From Clostridia bacterium (lineage in GTDB: Bacteria > Bacillota_A > Clostridia > Christensenellales > Aristaeellaceae), in the NCBI GenBank assembly GCA_017481185.1, contig JAFUPO010000258.1:1-14436 (forward strand): a stretch of DNA of 14,436 nt. The letters run 5' to 3'. Below, piece by piece: positions 5,944 through 13,723 of this stretch (position 1 is its first letter; every line of letters starts with the position of its first letter). The notes beneath the pieces are model-generated. The model did not search any database and was not told the origin of the DNA. It saw nothing but the letters and a program-made list of their open reading frames with translations. The position numbers and the translations under genes are program-made.

Positions 5944-6261
5944 TAGATACCGCTTATTTTTCTCTTCGCTTATTTTAATTGCCATAAAATACACCGCCTG
6001 CTTCCTAGTCACCAATAAAAGTGGATGCGGCCTGAATATGTCCAAAGGCAAAAAAATGAACAGTTTAACACTTTTAAAACCTTACCCAATATTGTATCGA
6101 AGATATGGAATTCGATGGGACTGGTAATACAGGCATAATGGCGTAAGCTTTAAAACTCTTGTTGCTTCTTTGAGAAAATATCAGCTGCAATGTAGCTGTG
6201 AATATGCAGAAAGGAGGATTAACCTTTGGTTGATTGATTAGACTATGATTATGCCTGAGCC
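5944..6261. other. A+T-rich non-coding stretch upstream of the TAC promoter
   Basis: No supported gene is present. Short frames exist: a plus-strand tail ending ...GTGNTGIMA at a TAA near 6138, and an AAAGGAGG (plus, about 6210-6217) followed by stops within a few codons. An ORF crosses the promoter on the minus strand (5985 down to 5911, 24 codons). The orphan ribosome binding site and the start-less tails look like debris of former genes rather than working ones. Composition differs sharply from the phage genes on either side. Confidence 0.45.
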
Positions 6262-6305
6262 AAAATAGTCGTCGTATCATTTTGAAGTGATACGGCGACT
6301 ATTTT
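6262..6305. terminator. Long bidirectional hairpin terminator
   Basis: The arms AAAATAGTCGTCGTATCA (6262-6279) and TGATACGGCGACTATTTT (6288-6305) are complementary over 18 bases with one mismatch (a G-U pair in one strand's RNA), around an 8-base loop. Each strand ends in a T run, so it can terminate in both directions. It separates the late lysis genes from the TAC operon, so the island should be expressed from its own promoter. The stop codon of the upstream gene remnant lies within the arm. Confidence 0.85.
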
Positions 6306-6408
6306 CTTCTAAATATGATTATTCGCACAAAATCTTTTGTATTTTCTACTGCATTATAGAAACTCTTTTCCCGAGCATATACACTGTCGCTTAGTTTTAG
6401 GACTTCTC
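6299..6408 (-). pseudogene. 3' remnant of an unidentified gene fused behind the holin
   Basis: Immediately after the holin stop codon, a minus-strand frame encodes about 38 residues beginning NVREVLKLSDSVYAREKSF and ending IIIFRRK, then TAG inside the terminator. The amino acid mix and the directly following terminator look like a genuine gene end, but the frame contains no plausible start and closes upstream within the holin gene. The switch from G+C-rich to A+T-rich DNA occurs at the same place. I read it as the truncated C-terminus of a foreign or host gene marking a recombination junction. The family is not recognised. Confidence 0.45.
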
Positions 6409-6843
6409 TTACATTTCCCCATCAGGCGGCTCGTCATGCTTTTCCTTCAGCTGCTCCAGGGCTGCCTTCATTTTCTCCGGGAAGGGTACCCCGGCCAGGC
6501 TCAGGTTTTCCAAAATGCTCAAGCCCTCATTGGCCAGATAGAACCAGATCACCATGTCCCGAAAGATCGCCTTATCCACCCCTAGGGCCTGATCCAGCAG
6601 CGCCGCCACCAATACCACCAGCAGGATCAGCCCCTTGCGGGCAATACCCACAAAACCTACCTTGCTGTCCAAATACCCCGTCTCTGATTTGTGGCTCTTA
6701 CCCATCAGGGCTACCACCCAGCCGGTGGCATAATCCACCGCCAAAAAGCCCACCAGCACCAGCAGCACCGTATCAAAACCGCCGAACAGCCCGGCAATGG
6801 CCCCGGCAATAGCAGCCAGCGTTTTTATCACCTTATCCCACAT
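6409..6843 (-). CDS. Phage holin (holin 4 / toxin-secretion lysis holin family)
   Basis: This 144-residue inner-membrane protein should form the lesions that release the endolysin at the end of infection. Hydrophobic segments lie at about 5-22, 25-47, 66-88 and 93-115. The DYATGWV motif (37-43), the SKVGFVGIARKG linker (60-71) and the YLANEGLSILENL segment with the following PFPEKMKAALEQLKEK tail are characteristic of the family. The ATG at 6843 is chosen over 6876 because GGAGG lies seven bases upstream; the earlier ATG overlaps the endolysin stop and has no ribosome binding site. It is the last gene of the late operon; endolysin-before-holin order is less common than the reverse. Confidence 0.93.
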   Translation of the reverse strand: MWDKVIKTLAAIAGAIAGLFGGFDTVLLVLVGFLAVDYATGWVVALMGKSHKSETGYLDSKVGFVGIARKGLILLVVLVAALLDQALGVDKAIFRDMVIWFYLANEGLSILENLSLAGVPFPEKMKAALEQLKEKHDEPPDGEM

Positions 6844-6872
6844 ACTCCATCCTCCATTCTCTTGTACAGAAC

Positions 6873-7646
6873 TCATAACCCGGCATTTCTCAGGGCCGCT
6901 GCCAGCGCGGCAGCCGTCGTCTTTTCCATCGTCAGCGTTACCAAAGCTTCTTCATCACCAGTCGCCCCCTCCCCTTCAAGTTCTAAAAAACGGCTTTGCA
7001 TAAAGCCTTTTCGCCCATTCCAGGTGATCTGGCTCCACTGGTTCCCCTGGGCCAGCAAAACCACCTGCGCACCCACCGGCACATTCCAGTAAAGGCCGCT
7101 CTGAGTGCTGGCTTTCGCCCTCATTTTCACTGTGCTTCCCGAGCTTGCCCGCACGATCGCTGTTGCCATGCTTACCGCTTCCCCCTCGTAATCCACCAGC
7201 GTCAGCGGCCCCCCGTAGATCCATTTTCCCTGTCGGCTGTCCGTGGCGATACCGTCAATGCCATCATTCTTTGTGCAATGGGTGATCACCAGGGGTTCAA
7301 CACCCGTCACGATCCCCACATGGTAGTAGTCCAGCTGATCATCGTGGCCTTCGTAAGTCTTGGGCAGGTTGTAGCCAGACTCCGAAGGCGCTTTTGCTTT
7401 ATACACCGCCCAGCCCAGCTCCAGTTCCTCCGCTGCCAGATGCTTTTTCATCTCTTTCATACAATATCTGGCTGCATAGTTAGAGCCGTGTGTGCCGCCC
7501 CATTCGCCCCCGGCCTGGCGGATGGCCCCGATGATCAGGCCGATGCAGTCGCACACGCCTCCAGCACCATCCCCGCCCAGCTCATAACGGGGGTTCTGGG
7601 CCGCAATAGCAGCCACCTGTTCAAGAAATTCCTTCAGCTTAACCAT
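6873..7646 (-). CDS. Endolysin: NlpC/P60-like peptidase with SH3 domain
   Basis: This 257-residue enzyme is predicted to cleave peptidoglycan stem peptides. The N-terminal NlpC/P60-like domain (1-165) has the catalytic cysteine context VCDCIGLIIG (C34 likely) and the histidine in DYYHVGIVTG (H109). A bacterial SH3 domain follows at about 171-223 (VKMRAKAS to GFMQSRFLEL), the usual wall-binding part. A short Ala-rich tail (about 232-257) is unassigned. No signal peptide is seen, so export through the holin is expected. The ATG at 7646 follows GGGAGGTGG by six bases and overlaps the preceding stop by eight bases, indicating translational coupling; an in-frame ATG at 7679 lacks this site. Confidence 0.93.
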   Translation of the reverse strand: MVKLKEFLEQVAAIAAQNPRYELGGDGAGGVCDCIGLIIGAIRQAGGEWGGTHGSNYAARYCMKEMKKHLAAEELELGWAVYKAKAPSESGYNLPKTYEGHDDQLDYYHVGIVTGVEPLVITHCTKNDGIDGIATDSRQGKWIYGGPLTLVDYEGEAVSMATAIVRASSGSTVKMRAKASTQSGLYWNVPVGAQVVLLAQGNQWSQITWNGRKGFMQSRFLELEGEGATGDEEALVTLTMEKTTAAALAAALRNAGL

Positions 7647-8079
7647 CTTCAACCACCTCCCAATACCCAGGCAGTACATGAGCCGGGTATGACGTCTGCT
7701 CCACTACGCACCGCCACACCACGCCCGCTTCATCCTTATACACCTCTCCTGCCTTGTACAAGCCACTAGTTCCGTAAGCATCCACCCAGGCCTTAGCATT
7801 GCCAGGCTCCGTTGTGTGCAAAAGCCCCCAATGAGCCCTCAGGGTGCTGGGCCTGCCCGCATAATGGGCCGCGTGATACGGCTGTATCAGGCACCACACC
7901 TGTCCCTCATCGGTCACGGGCGTTCCAATGGGCGCACTCGTATAATCCTTTTGGGGGGCAAAGGGGGCCACACAATGCTCTCTGCTGATGATCTGGGTGC
8001 CGTCCAGCTCCGGCAGCTCTTCTTTCAGTCGCTGGGCGTTATACCTTCCCAGCTCTCGAAAAACCTCCGTCATGCCCAT
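7639..8079 (-). CDS. Phage tail-associated protein with chitin-binding-like C-terminus
   Basis: This 146-residue protein is a common late-operon type in Clostridia phages, positioned between fibre genes and endolysin. Residues about 100-146 (KAWVDAYGTSGLYKAGEVYK, then VVWRCVVEQT and PGYWEVVE) follow the aromatic spacing of CBM5/12-type carbohydrate-binding modules: W, Y..G..V, W.C, P..W. The N-terminal part carries GMTEVFRELGRYNA and an HAAHYAGRPSTLRAHWG stretch without known function. A role in cell-surface glycan attachment is inferred. The start overlaps the upstream stop; ATG at 8079 or 8073 (ATGA overlap) are both possible, with AGGG nearest to 8079. Confidence 0.8.
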   Translation of the reverse strand: MGMTEVFRELGRYNAQRLKEELPELDGTQIISREHCVAPFAPQKDYTSAPIGTPVTDEGQVWCLIQPYHAAHYAGRPSTLRAHWGLLHTTEPGNAKAWVDAYGTSGLYKAGEVYKDEAGVVWRCVVEQTSYPAHVLPGYWEVVEDG

Positions 8080-8459
8080 GCTTCCCTCACTCCCTCCTGG
8101 TACGCCGCCTCATAGGCCGCCAGCTGTGCCTCCAGGGCGGCGATGCGCTCCTCTGCCGTGGGCTTGTTCTTTTCCGCCTCGATGGCCTCCAGCTCCTCCT
8201 GAGTGTAGGGGATGTACGTAAGATACGGCACTTCCTCCTCCCAGGCCCCTTGAGCCTCAATGCCCTCAACGTCAATGACCTTTGCAACATCCTTGCCCCC
8301 GTTGGGGTACTCGGCTACCGTTTCCCAGTGCCAAACCTCCTCAACCCCCTCAATGGCCGGGTGCTGCACAAGCCTTGTACGCCTCTCCAGCCTGCCAAGG
8401 GCAAGATCATACTCCTCCTGCAGATTGCCTTGCTGGTCGTAAACTTTAATATCGTCCAT
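8070..8459 (-). CDS. Hypothetical tail protein with C-terminal coiled coil
   Basis: This 129-residue acidic protein belongs to no family I can name with confidence; in position and form it resembles XkdW-type small tail proteins. Residues 1-85 are mixed alpha/beta in appearance, with DDIKVYDQQGNLQEEYDLAL at the start. Residues about 86-125 (YTQEELEAIEAEKNKP, then EERIAALEAQLAAYEAAY) form an obvious coiled coil with heptad leucines and alanines. AAGGAGG lies nine bases before the ATG. Its stop overlaps the next start, so the two genes are probably translationally coupled. Confidence 0.8.
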   Translation of the reverse strand: MDDIKVYDQQGNLQEEYDLALGRLERRTRLVQHPAIEGVEEVWHWETVAEYPNGGKDVAKVIDVEGIEAQGAWEEEVPYLTYIPYTQEELEAIEAEKNKPTAEERIAALEAQLAAYEAAYQEGVREAWA

Positions 8460-8473
8460 CGTTCAGGTCCTCC

Positions 8474-8689
8474 TTACGCCGTTCGCTGCCAAATAACAGC
8501 AGACACAACCTCAAAGTCTGCGTCGCTGTACTTGTCAAACAGGCCAGGCAGCAACGTCTTGTCCTTGAGCGTTTTCACCATAGTTCCACCCTTCTGCGTC
8601 CATTGCCCTGGCAAAAACTCAGAGGGATGCTTTCCCTCAATCAAAACCTGCATCGTCCCTACCGGATAAATCGTTTCAAGCCCCTGCAT
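8474..8689 (-). CDS. 71-residue mini collar/fibre-tip protein
   Basis: The sequence has the outline of the collar (gp10 C-terminal type) domain at the end of the preceding gene: IYPVGTMQVLI near the start, then FLPGQWTQ, then VSAVIWQRTA at the end. The larger protein has YPVGAIYLS, FGGTWTQL and LAVYMWRRTA. The central part with the MPSHNH motif is missing. It may be a reduced paralogue or a small accessory tip subunit. AAGGAGG lies seven bases before the ATG, and the gene starts just after the fibre gene stop. Confidence 0.8.
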   Translation of the reverse strand: MQGLETIYPVGTMQVLIEGKHPSEFLPGQWTQKGGTMVKTLKDKTLLPGLFDKYSDADFEVVSAVIWQRTA

Positions 8690-8701
8690 CTTTCGTCCTC
8701 C

Positions 8702-10636
8702 TTAGGCCGTTCTTCGCCACATATACACCGCTAGGTAGGGGGGCCGGTTTTCGTGGGCGCTGCCGCTGCCCCGGTTCAGCACAGGGGAGGTGCAGCCCCC
8801 CGCTGTGCCTGTTGCCTGGTCTGCTGTGTAACGGTTATACGCTACCGCTGCGCCGTCGCCGTTGTTGGCTACGGTTGCCGCAGCGCTGCTGCCCTTGGCT
8901 GCCGCACGTTTCCAGCCGTGTACTTCGTGGTTATGGCTGGGCATCTGAGCCACTGTCAGGGCCACGGTGGCAGCGCCGCCCGTTGCCCCCACCCCGTAGC
9001 TGGAGCCTGCGCCCACCAGAAAGCGGTCAGTCAGCTGCGTCCAGGTGCCCCCGAACAGGCTGGCGGGGCTGGTGCTCACATAGGAAAGGTAGATCGCTCC
9101 CACCGGGTAGGCGTCCAGCGGCTTGCTGCCGGCGGCCAGGGCGTTATTGGCAGTGGTCTGGGCTGTCTGGATCAATGTCCGTATGTTCTCATCCCCGTGA
9201 TAAATATCCAAATCCGGAGCAATATACAGAGAGCTGTCCCGCGTACAGTACCCACCTATCCCCAGCCGTCGCCTGCCAGGCATCCGGTCTATGTAGCACT
9301 CTGCCGTGGTTACCAGGTCCTGAGCCGTAACAGCCATAAAGGTATCAGTGAGGACCACCTGCACATCCCAGGCTTTCGTGATGTCGATCCCACCGCTGCC
9401 GATGAGCCACGGCCCCGCATCCGCGCTGGCGCCGGTCACAGCCTCCGTCCAGTCCACCGTGTTCCGTTCCCTGTACCGCAGGGTCACCAGGCCCTGATTA
9501 TTTCCGCCGCAGTCAGCTATGCCTGCCGTCACCTGCACCAGCAAATACGTGCCGGTGGGGTCCGCCTCCCCGGCATCTGTGGCGCGAAGGGCGCTAAACG
9601 CCCGCACCACCGGCCCCGCGTATGGCGTCACCTCAATGGCCAGCTGCTGCTTTGCTGTCCGGCCACGGCTGTCCGTGGCCGTAGCCGTAAACACAAGCGT
9701 CCCGGAGCCTGAGAGCGCCCCGATGTTTAGCACTGATCCATCGGCGCTCCTGCCGTCACCGGCGATACGCCAGGCGGTGATGCCGCTGCCGTAGGCCCCG
9801 GAGCCTGCCGCCTCGATGGTCACGCCGCTCTGACCCTGAATATATAGGCCCCACGCCTCCGGCACGCTGTTATTCACCCGTGTGGCCGTCAGGCTGTCAA
9901 TGGTGGGGATGACCGACGCTGGAACTGATACGTTAAAGTACGCCGTTTCCGAGCCCATAAGCGTGGAGCCCGAGTAAGTCTCCAGCTTGCAGGATCCCAA
10001 TCCTGTCACCGCATCCGGGATCTGATCCAGCCATTCCAGCGGCACCGTCAAGGTGCTGGAAGCAACCCCCGCCGCAACAGAAACCGTTTGCGTCCGGCTG
10101 CCGAATTGCCAGATTACCTTATGGCTGTACGCCGCATCCCCGGCGCTGATCTGGGCGGTGATGGCGCTGCCCGCTGCTACGTTGGTTGTGCTCAGGCTGA
10201 GGCCGCTTTGCAGGATGGTGTAGTCCACCGTCAGGGACATTGTACTGTCATTGTACGCACCCGGTCGGTCAATCACGTTAGAAGAGGTGGAATCTTCCCG
10301 GGCCACCGTAAAGGTGATGGTGCGCCCATTCTGCCGCAGGATATGATCCGTGCCTGCTGTCCAGGTGAGTACGTTCATATTCCGCTCCTTGACGGAGCTC
10401 TGACCCGTGTCCGTAATGGTGAAGTAGTCCGTTCTGAAACTGGTATCCCCGCACACAGCGGTTAAATACGGGGCCACCTTGTAGGTTCTGCCCTTGCCGT
10501 AGTACAAGCGCATACTGTTGATCCGGATGGCCCCGTCCACCACTGTTGGCAAGTTCACCGTGCCTGTAAACTGGTACCCAATCCCAACCGCCGAAAAGCT
10601 GGGCACGTTGGTGATGGTAATGGTCATGGTTGCCAT
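8702..10636 (-). CDS. DUF859-like tail fibre protein with collar-type C-terminus
   Basis: This 644-residue protein is probably a tail-tip or fibre protein in contact with the host. Residues 1-470 are beta-rich and resemble DUF859 phage minor structural proteins, with immunoglobulin-like stretches (for example PTIDSLTATRVN near 245 and PVVRAFSALRA near 345) and the RRRLGIGGYCTRDSSLYIAP segment near 455-475. A helical linker follows (TLIQTAQTTANNALAAG). The C-terminal domain, about 509-644, starts YPVGAIYLS, contains FGGTWTQL and the collar motif VAQMPSHNHEVHGW, and ends HENRPPYLAVYMWRRTA. AAAGGAG lies nine bases before the ATG. It follows the Tal gene, the usual place for receptor-binding or fibre genes. 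The substrate is unknown. Confidence 0.87.
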   Translation of the reverse strand: MATMTITITNVPSFSAVGIGYQFTGTVNLPTVVDGAIRINSMRLYYGKGRTYKVAPYLTAVCGDTSFRTDYFTITDTGQSSVKERNMNVLTWTAGTDHILRQNGRTITFTVAREDSTSSNVIDRPGAYNDSTMSLTVDYTILQSGLSLSTTNVAAGSAITAQISAGDAAYSHKVIWQFGSRTQTVSVAAGVASSTLTVPLEWLDQIPDAVTGLGSCKLETYSGSTLMGSETAYFNVSVPASVIPTIDSLTATRVNNSVPEAWGLYIQGQSGVTIEAAGSGAYGSGITAWRIAGDGRSADGSVLNIGALSGSGTLVFTATATDSRGRTAKQQLAIEVTPYAGPVVRAFSALRATDAGEADPTGTYLLVQVTAGIADCGGNNQGLVTLRYRERNTVDWTEAVTGASADAGPWLIGSGGIDITKAWDVQVVLTDTFMAVTAQDLVTTAECYIDRMPGRRRLGIGGYCTRDSSLYIAPDLDIYHGDENIRTLIQTAQTTANNALAAGSKPLDAYPVGAIYLSYVSTSPASLFGGTWTQLTDRFLVGAGSSYGVGATGGAATVALTVAQMPSHNHEVHGWKRAAAKGSSAAATVANNGDGAAVAYNRYTADQATGTAGGCTSPVLNRGSGSAHENRPPYLAVYMWRRTA

Positions 10637-10674
10637 AGATGATGGCTCCTTTCAGTCAACGCTTAGTTATTAAC

Positions 10675-13600
10675 TCATTCAACATATTGATCCACGACCC
10701 GGCAGGCTGGCCCAGTCCCCGATACCGTGGTCACCAAATTGCCCCGCACAAAGCGGCTTACTCTCAACGATGGCATATAGCTCTCCTGGGGGCTGATCAC
10801 CAGGGCCTCACGGCCAGGGGCCGAAATGGTGATGGAGTCAGCCGCAAGCTGCATCTGGTTGCTGGTTTTGTTAGGTTGGCGGATGGTTACCCCATCCTCC
10901 GTCACCTCAACACCCAGTTTTAAGGTGGTTACATCCCCCTCAGTGGCCTCTATCCGGGCCTGCCAGCCGGAAATGTCCTGTCTGAGGCTGGTTTCCGTGG
11001 CGCTCAGGGCCGTTTGGTCGGCCTTTTCAGCCAGGGCCGCATCGTACTCCGTTCGGGTCACCCGCAGCTCTACAGCGTCGTTAAGGGCTGTCAATTGGCT
11101 GCTATGATCGGTCAGCGCCCGCTGGATTTCCTCTGTGTCATTGATGGTGGCCCAGGCCTCCCCGTCCCAGCGCCTGATCACCGGAGGAGAAACGGAGTTG
11201 TCGACATAGTATTTACCGGTTACCGGCTCCTCGGGCAGCTCATCCACCCACTCAATGCCGCCGGAGGCTACGGCCAGCCGGAAAGCCTCCGATTCGATCA
11301 CCGATGTGGTGATAAAAGGCATCACGGCACTTTGGGCGAAGATCTCTCCAAAGGTACCCATGCCCGCAAAGAGGGTAGTCATCAGGGCTTCATCGGCAAA
11401 AATTTGGGTGGCGTTCAGCTCCCGGGTGGTGATGGCGTTTTCCACCAGGGCCGTGCCGGGTGTGGTGCCCTCTTGAAGCTGTTCGCCGCTCATGGCGACT
11501 TCCACCGGCACTAGAGCTCCGTCCACAATGGTCAGCTGATAATAGCGACCGTCCTCACCCTTCACCACCAGCTCCTGCGTGATGGCGCTGACCACTTGCA
11601 GATCGGTGACCGTCAGGCGGGCAATGAAAAGCTTGCCGCCAACGCCCTCGGTAATAATGGCCTCGCCGGTGACCAAATCTTTGATCCGGGCGAAATCGAT
11701 GTCGGCGGTTTCGGCGGTCAGGTTCACTACAGAGGCCAGCACTGCAAAAAGCTCGCTGGTTTCGATCGCGCCGCTGGTCACCCGGGCCAGGTCGGCTTTC
11801 AAAGCCTTTACCAGAGACGCATAAAGCTCGTTGGCGTCCACCGTGTCCGCCGTGACCTTGCCCAGCTCCGCCGCTGCCGCGCTAATGATCTGGGCATAGA
11901 GCTCATTGGTTTCCACCTGCCCGGCAGTTACCTTACCGATCTCCAGGACCACCGCCTTGATGATCTGGGCATACAGGTCGTTGGTGGTGATCTGGCCGGA
12001 GGTGACCTTGTCAAGGGAAGCGGTTACGGCCTTGATGATCTGTGCGTACAGCTCATTGGTCTCAATGGTACCGGCGATCACTTTTTCCAATTCAGCAATC
12101 AGCGCCTTTATGGCATCCGCATTTAAAAGCGCAATGCACGCCTGGGCGATCTTCGCATAGGTAATGGTGGCGTTGCCCAGTTTCGCGTTGGTTATGCTCA
12201 AATCCCGCAGCCGGTTGCCGATCACGCTTCCCAAAGCCAATTTCGTGCCTGCAATGCCGCCGTCAGGCAGCTGCCAGGAGGCAATAGAAGCCTTTTCTCC
12301 CTGCCCCAGGCGGCCCACCGTCATGCTCTGGTAGCGCTCCAGAATGGCGTCAAACTCATAGGCAATCGCCTGGGCCTGGATTTCCATACCCACCCGGCTC
12401 TCCCATAGATGAATGGTGTCATAAAGGTGCGCCTGCTGCAGATCCTTATAAGCGGCATATTCCACCGTGTCTCCCAGGTGCAAAAAATCCACCGTCAGGG
12501 TCACATCCAGGCCGTTTGCGCCGTCCTGGTAAGCTTTTGTGCAAGCCTCCCGCATAAGCCGGTAGCAATCCTCTTTCGTTACTGCCGCATCATCCCCCGA
12601 GGCTTCCTTTTCCTTTGCCTCCCCCACCTCCAGCGCTGCCGTCAGGGTCACCGGATAGCTTCCGGCATCCTCTGCATCCACATAGACCTCCGGCAGCAGC
12701 AGGAGATTGCCCTCCTTGTCCTCCCCATAGGGCACCAGCCGGGTCACCGTGTCCGCCGCGCTGCTGTCCTCATGTACCCCCAAAAGATTTTTACCGTAAC
12801 GCAGGGTCAGCCCTCGGTCCACCGTTTGAGGGGCCAGCAGAAACCAGTCCCAGTTATCCCGCACCAGCCGCCCTGTAGGGGCCGCCTTATGCAAAAGTCC
12901 TTCCTCCGGATCCAGCAGTGCGCTGATACCGTTCTTCACCTGCCAGTCCACTGTCACCGGCGTAACGATGTCCGTATAAAACTCACCCTCATACGGGGAA
13001 ACAAGATTGTCCGCAAGGCCCCCAAGCGCAATGGCCGGGGCAACCCCCTCGCCCTTGTACTGTGTGATCACATTTTTAAGCAGATCATAGCTTACATGGC
13101 GAGCCAATACCCACTTTTCCATTTTCTCCGTGTCCACAGCGGTATCTACCACCCGAAACAGCTGCTCCCGCACTTGCCGGGGCTTCACCACAGTTGACCA
13201 GCCAGGGCTTCCCGCCTGGGGCTTAATCTCAGGCTCTGTACGCGCATAAACGGAGTTCGCCGTGTACATATAGCCGCTGATGCCATCAGCTGAAACCGCC
13301 TTGTGCCAGTTGCTGCCCACAGCTCCAAGGTATTCATACTCCGTGCCGTTGCGCAGCTTTTTAAGCACTCGGCTGTCTGTGTTCGCCCGCTGGTAAATTC
13401 GGCTATAGCCGTTGGCATGGGCTGTGGTGATGTTCACACGCCAAATAAGGCGCTCAGGCGTTCCGGGCACCTCCGGCGTCCCCTCATGGTAGATCTCCAA
13501 ATTGGGCGTTTGGGCCGTTGGCGTTGGGGCTTTAATCAGGCAGCCCTTTTGGATCAGCGCCCAGCGGTTATCCCCCGTAATAGGATGCGTCATTTCCAGC

Positions 13601-13710
13601 TCGTACAGGCCCCCCGCCTCCTGGCGCACGATGCAGCTGGTAGGCCGAAGGATCCCCAGGCCATTGCCGGAAAGGTCGCTGGCGTCTCCCGGATAAATGC
13701 AGATTGCCAT
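10675..13710 (-). CDS. Tail-associated/tail-spike protein (Tal) with embedded SH3 domain and repeats
   Basis: This 1011-residue protein should form the trimeric tail tip below Dit. The N-terminus (to about 90) and residues about 180-460 match the prophage-tail (Tal, gp27-like) family, including REQLFRVVDTAV and VLARHVSYDLLKN. An SH3-type segment lies within it at about 98-158 (YSRIYQRANTDSRVLKKLRN to GYMYTANSVYART). Residues 541-665 are five exact 25-residue repeats (KVTxGxIxTNELYAQIIKA type), probably a trimeric stem. Beyond about 690 are beta-rich parts and a coiled coil near 890-950. No M23 or lysozyme domain is apparent, so tail-borne wall digestion is not supported. AAAGGAG precedes the ATG, 13 bases after the Dit stop. 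Confidence 0.9.
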   Translation of the reverse strand: MAICIYPGDASDLSGNGLGILRPTSCIVRQEAGGLYELEMTHPITGDNRWALIQKGCLIKAPTPTAQTPNLEIYHEGTPEVPGTPERLIWRVNITTAHANGYSRIYQRANTDSRVLKKLRNGTEYEYLGAVGSNWHKAVSADGISGYMYTANSVYARTEPEIKPQAGSPGWSTVVKPRQVREQLFRVVDTAVDTEKMEKWVLARHVSYDLLKNVITQYKGEGVAPAIALGGLADNLVSPYEGEFYTDIVTPVTVDWQVKNGISALLDPEEGLLHKAAPTGRLVRDNWDWFLLAPQTVDRGLTLRYGKNLLGVHEDSSAADTVTRLVPYGEDKEGNLLLLPEVYVDAEDAGSYPVTLTAALEVGEAKEKEASGDDAAVTKEDCYRLMREACTKAYQDGANGLDVTLTVDFLHLGDTVEYAAYKDLQQAHLYDTIHLWESRVGMEIQAQAIAYEFDAILERYQSMTVGRLGQGEKASIASWQLPDGGIAGTKLALGSVIGNRLRDLSITNAKLGNATITYAKIAQACIALLNADAIKALIAELEKVIAGTIETNELYAQIIKAVTASLDKVTSGQITTNDLYAQIIKAVVLEIGKVTAGQVETNELYAQIISAAAAELGKVTADTVDANELYASLVKALKADLARVTSGAIETSELFAVLASVVNLTAETADIDFARIKDLVTGEAIITEGVGGKLFIARLTVTDLQVVSAITQELVVKGEDGRYYQLTIVDGALVPVEVAMSGEQLQEGTTPGTALVENAITTRELNATQIFADEALMTTLFAGMGTFGEIFAQSAVMPFITTSVIESEAFRLAVASGGIEWVDELPEEPVTGKYYVDNSVSPPVIRRWDGEAWATINDTEEIQRALTDHSSQLTALNDAVELRVTRTEYDAALAEKADQTALSATETSLRQDISGWQARIEATEGDVTTLKLGVEVTEDGVTIRQPNKTSNQMQLAADSITISAPGREALVISPQESYMPSLRVSRFVRGNLVTTVSGTGPACRVVDQYVE
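11716..12090 (-). repeat. Five tandem 75-base repeats in the Tal gene
   Basis: Five consecutive in-frame units of 75 bases encode 25-residue repeats with no gaps. Units start at 12090, 12015, 11940, 11865 and 11790. Conserved positions are KVTxG, an aliphatic residue, T, NELYAQII and an alternating hydrophobic tail. The DNA copies are diverged, more in the last two units, which suggests old duplications kept by selection. Such stems commonly build trimeric fibres. Confidence 0.85.
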
Positions 13711-13723
13711 AAAGGCTCCTTTC

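Noticed and set aside
5911..5985. A 24-codon minus-strand ORF (MAIKISEEKNKRYLLTFAAL...) across the TAC promoter
   Set aside because: It contains the -35, -10 and operator sequences, and the predicted transcript begins downstream of nearly all of it. Coding use is unlikely.
6074..6280. A 68-codon minus-strand ORF over the long hairpin terminator
   Set aside because: It starts inside the terminator, lacks a ribosome binding site and has no recognisable features.
6996..9712. Long plus-strand open frames opposite endolysin and fibre genes, for example 6996-7769 and 8753-9712
   Set aside because: No ribosome binding sites or recognisable domains; biased composition explained by the codons of the minus-strand genes.
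8702..10636. The fibre gene C-terminus as target of a diversity-generating retroelement
   Set aside because: The C-terminal domain is a collar/gp10 type, no variable/template repeat pair is seen in the window, and there is no reverse transcriptase or Avd-like gene.
12409..13197. A 262-codon plus-strand open frame opposite Tal
   Set aside because: It lies wholly within a well-supported tail gene, is His/Pro/Arg/Cys-rich and has no recognisable motif.
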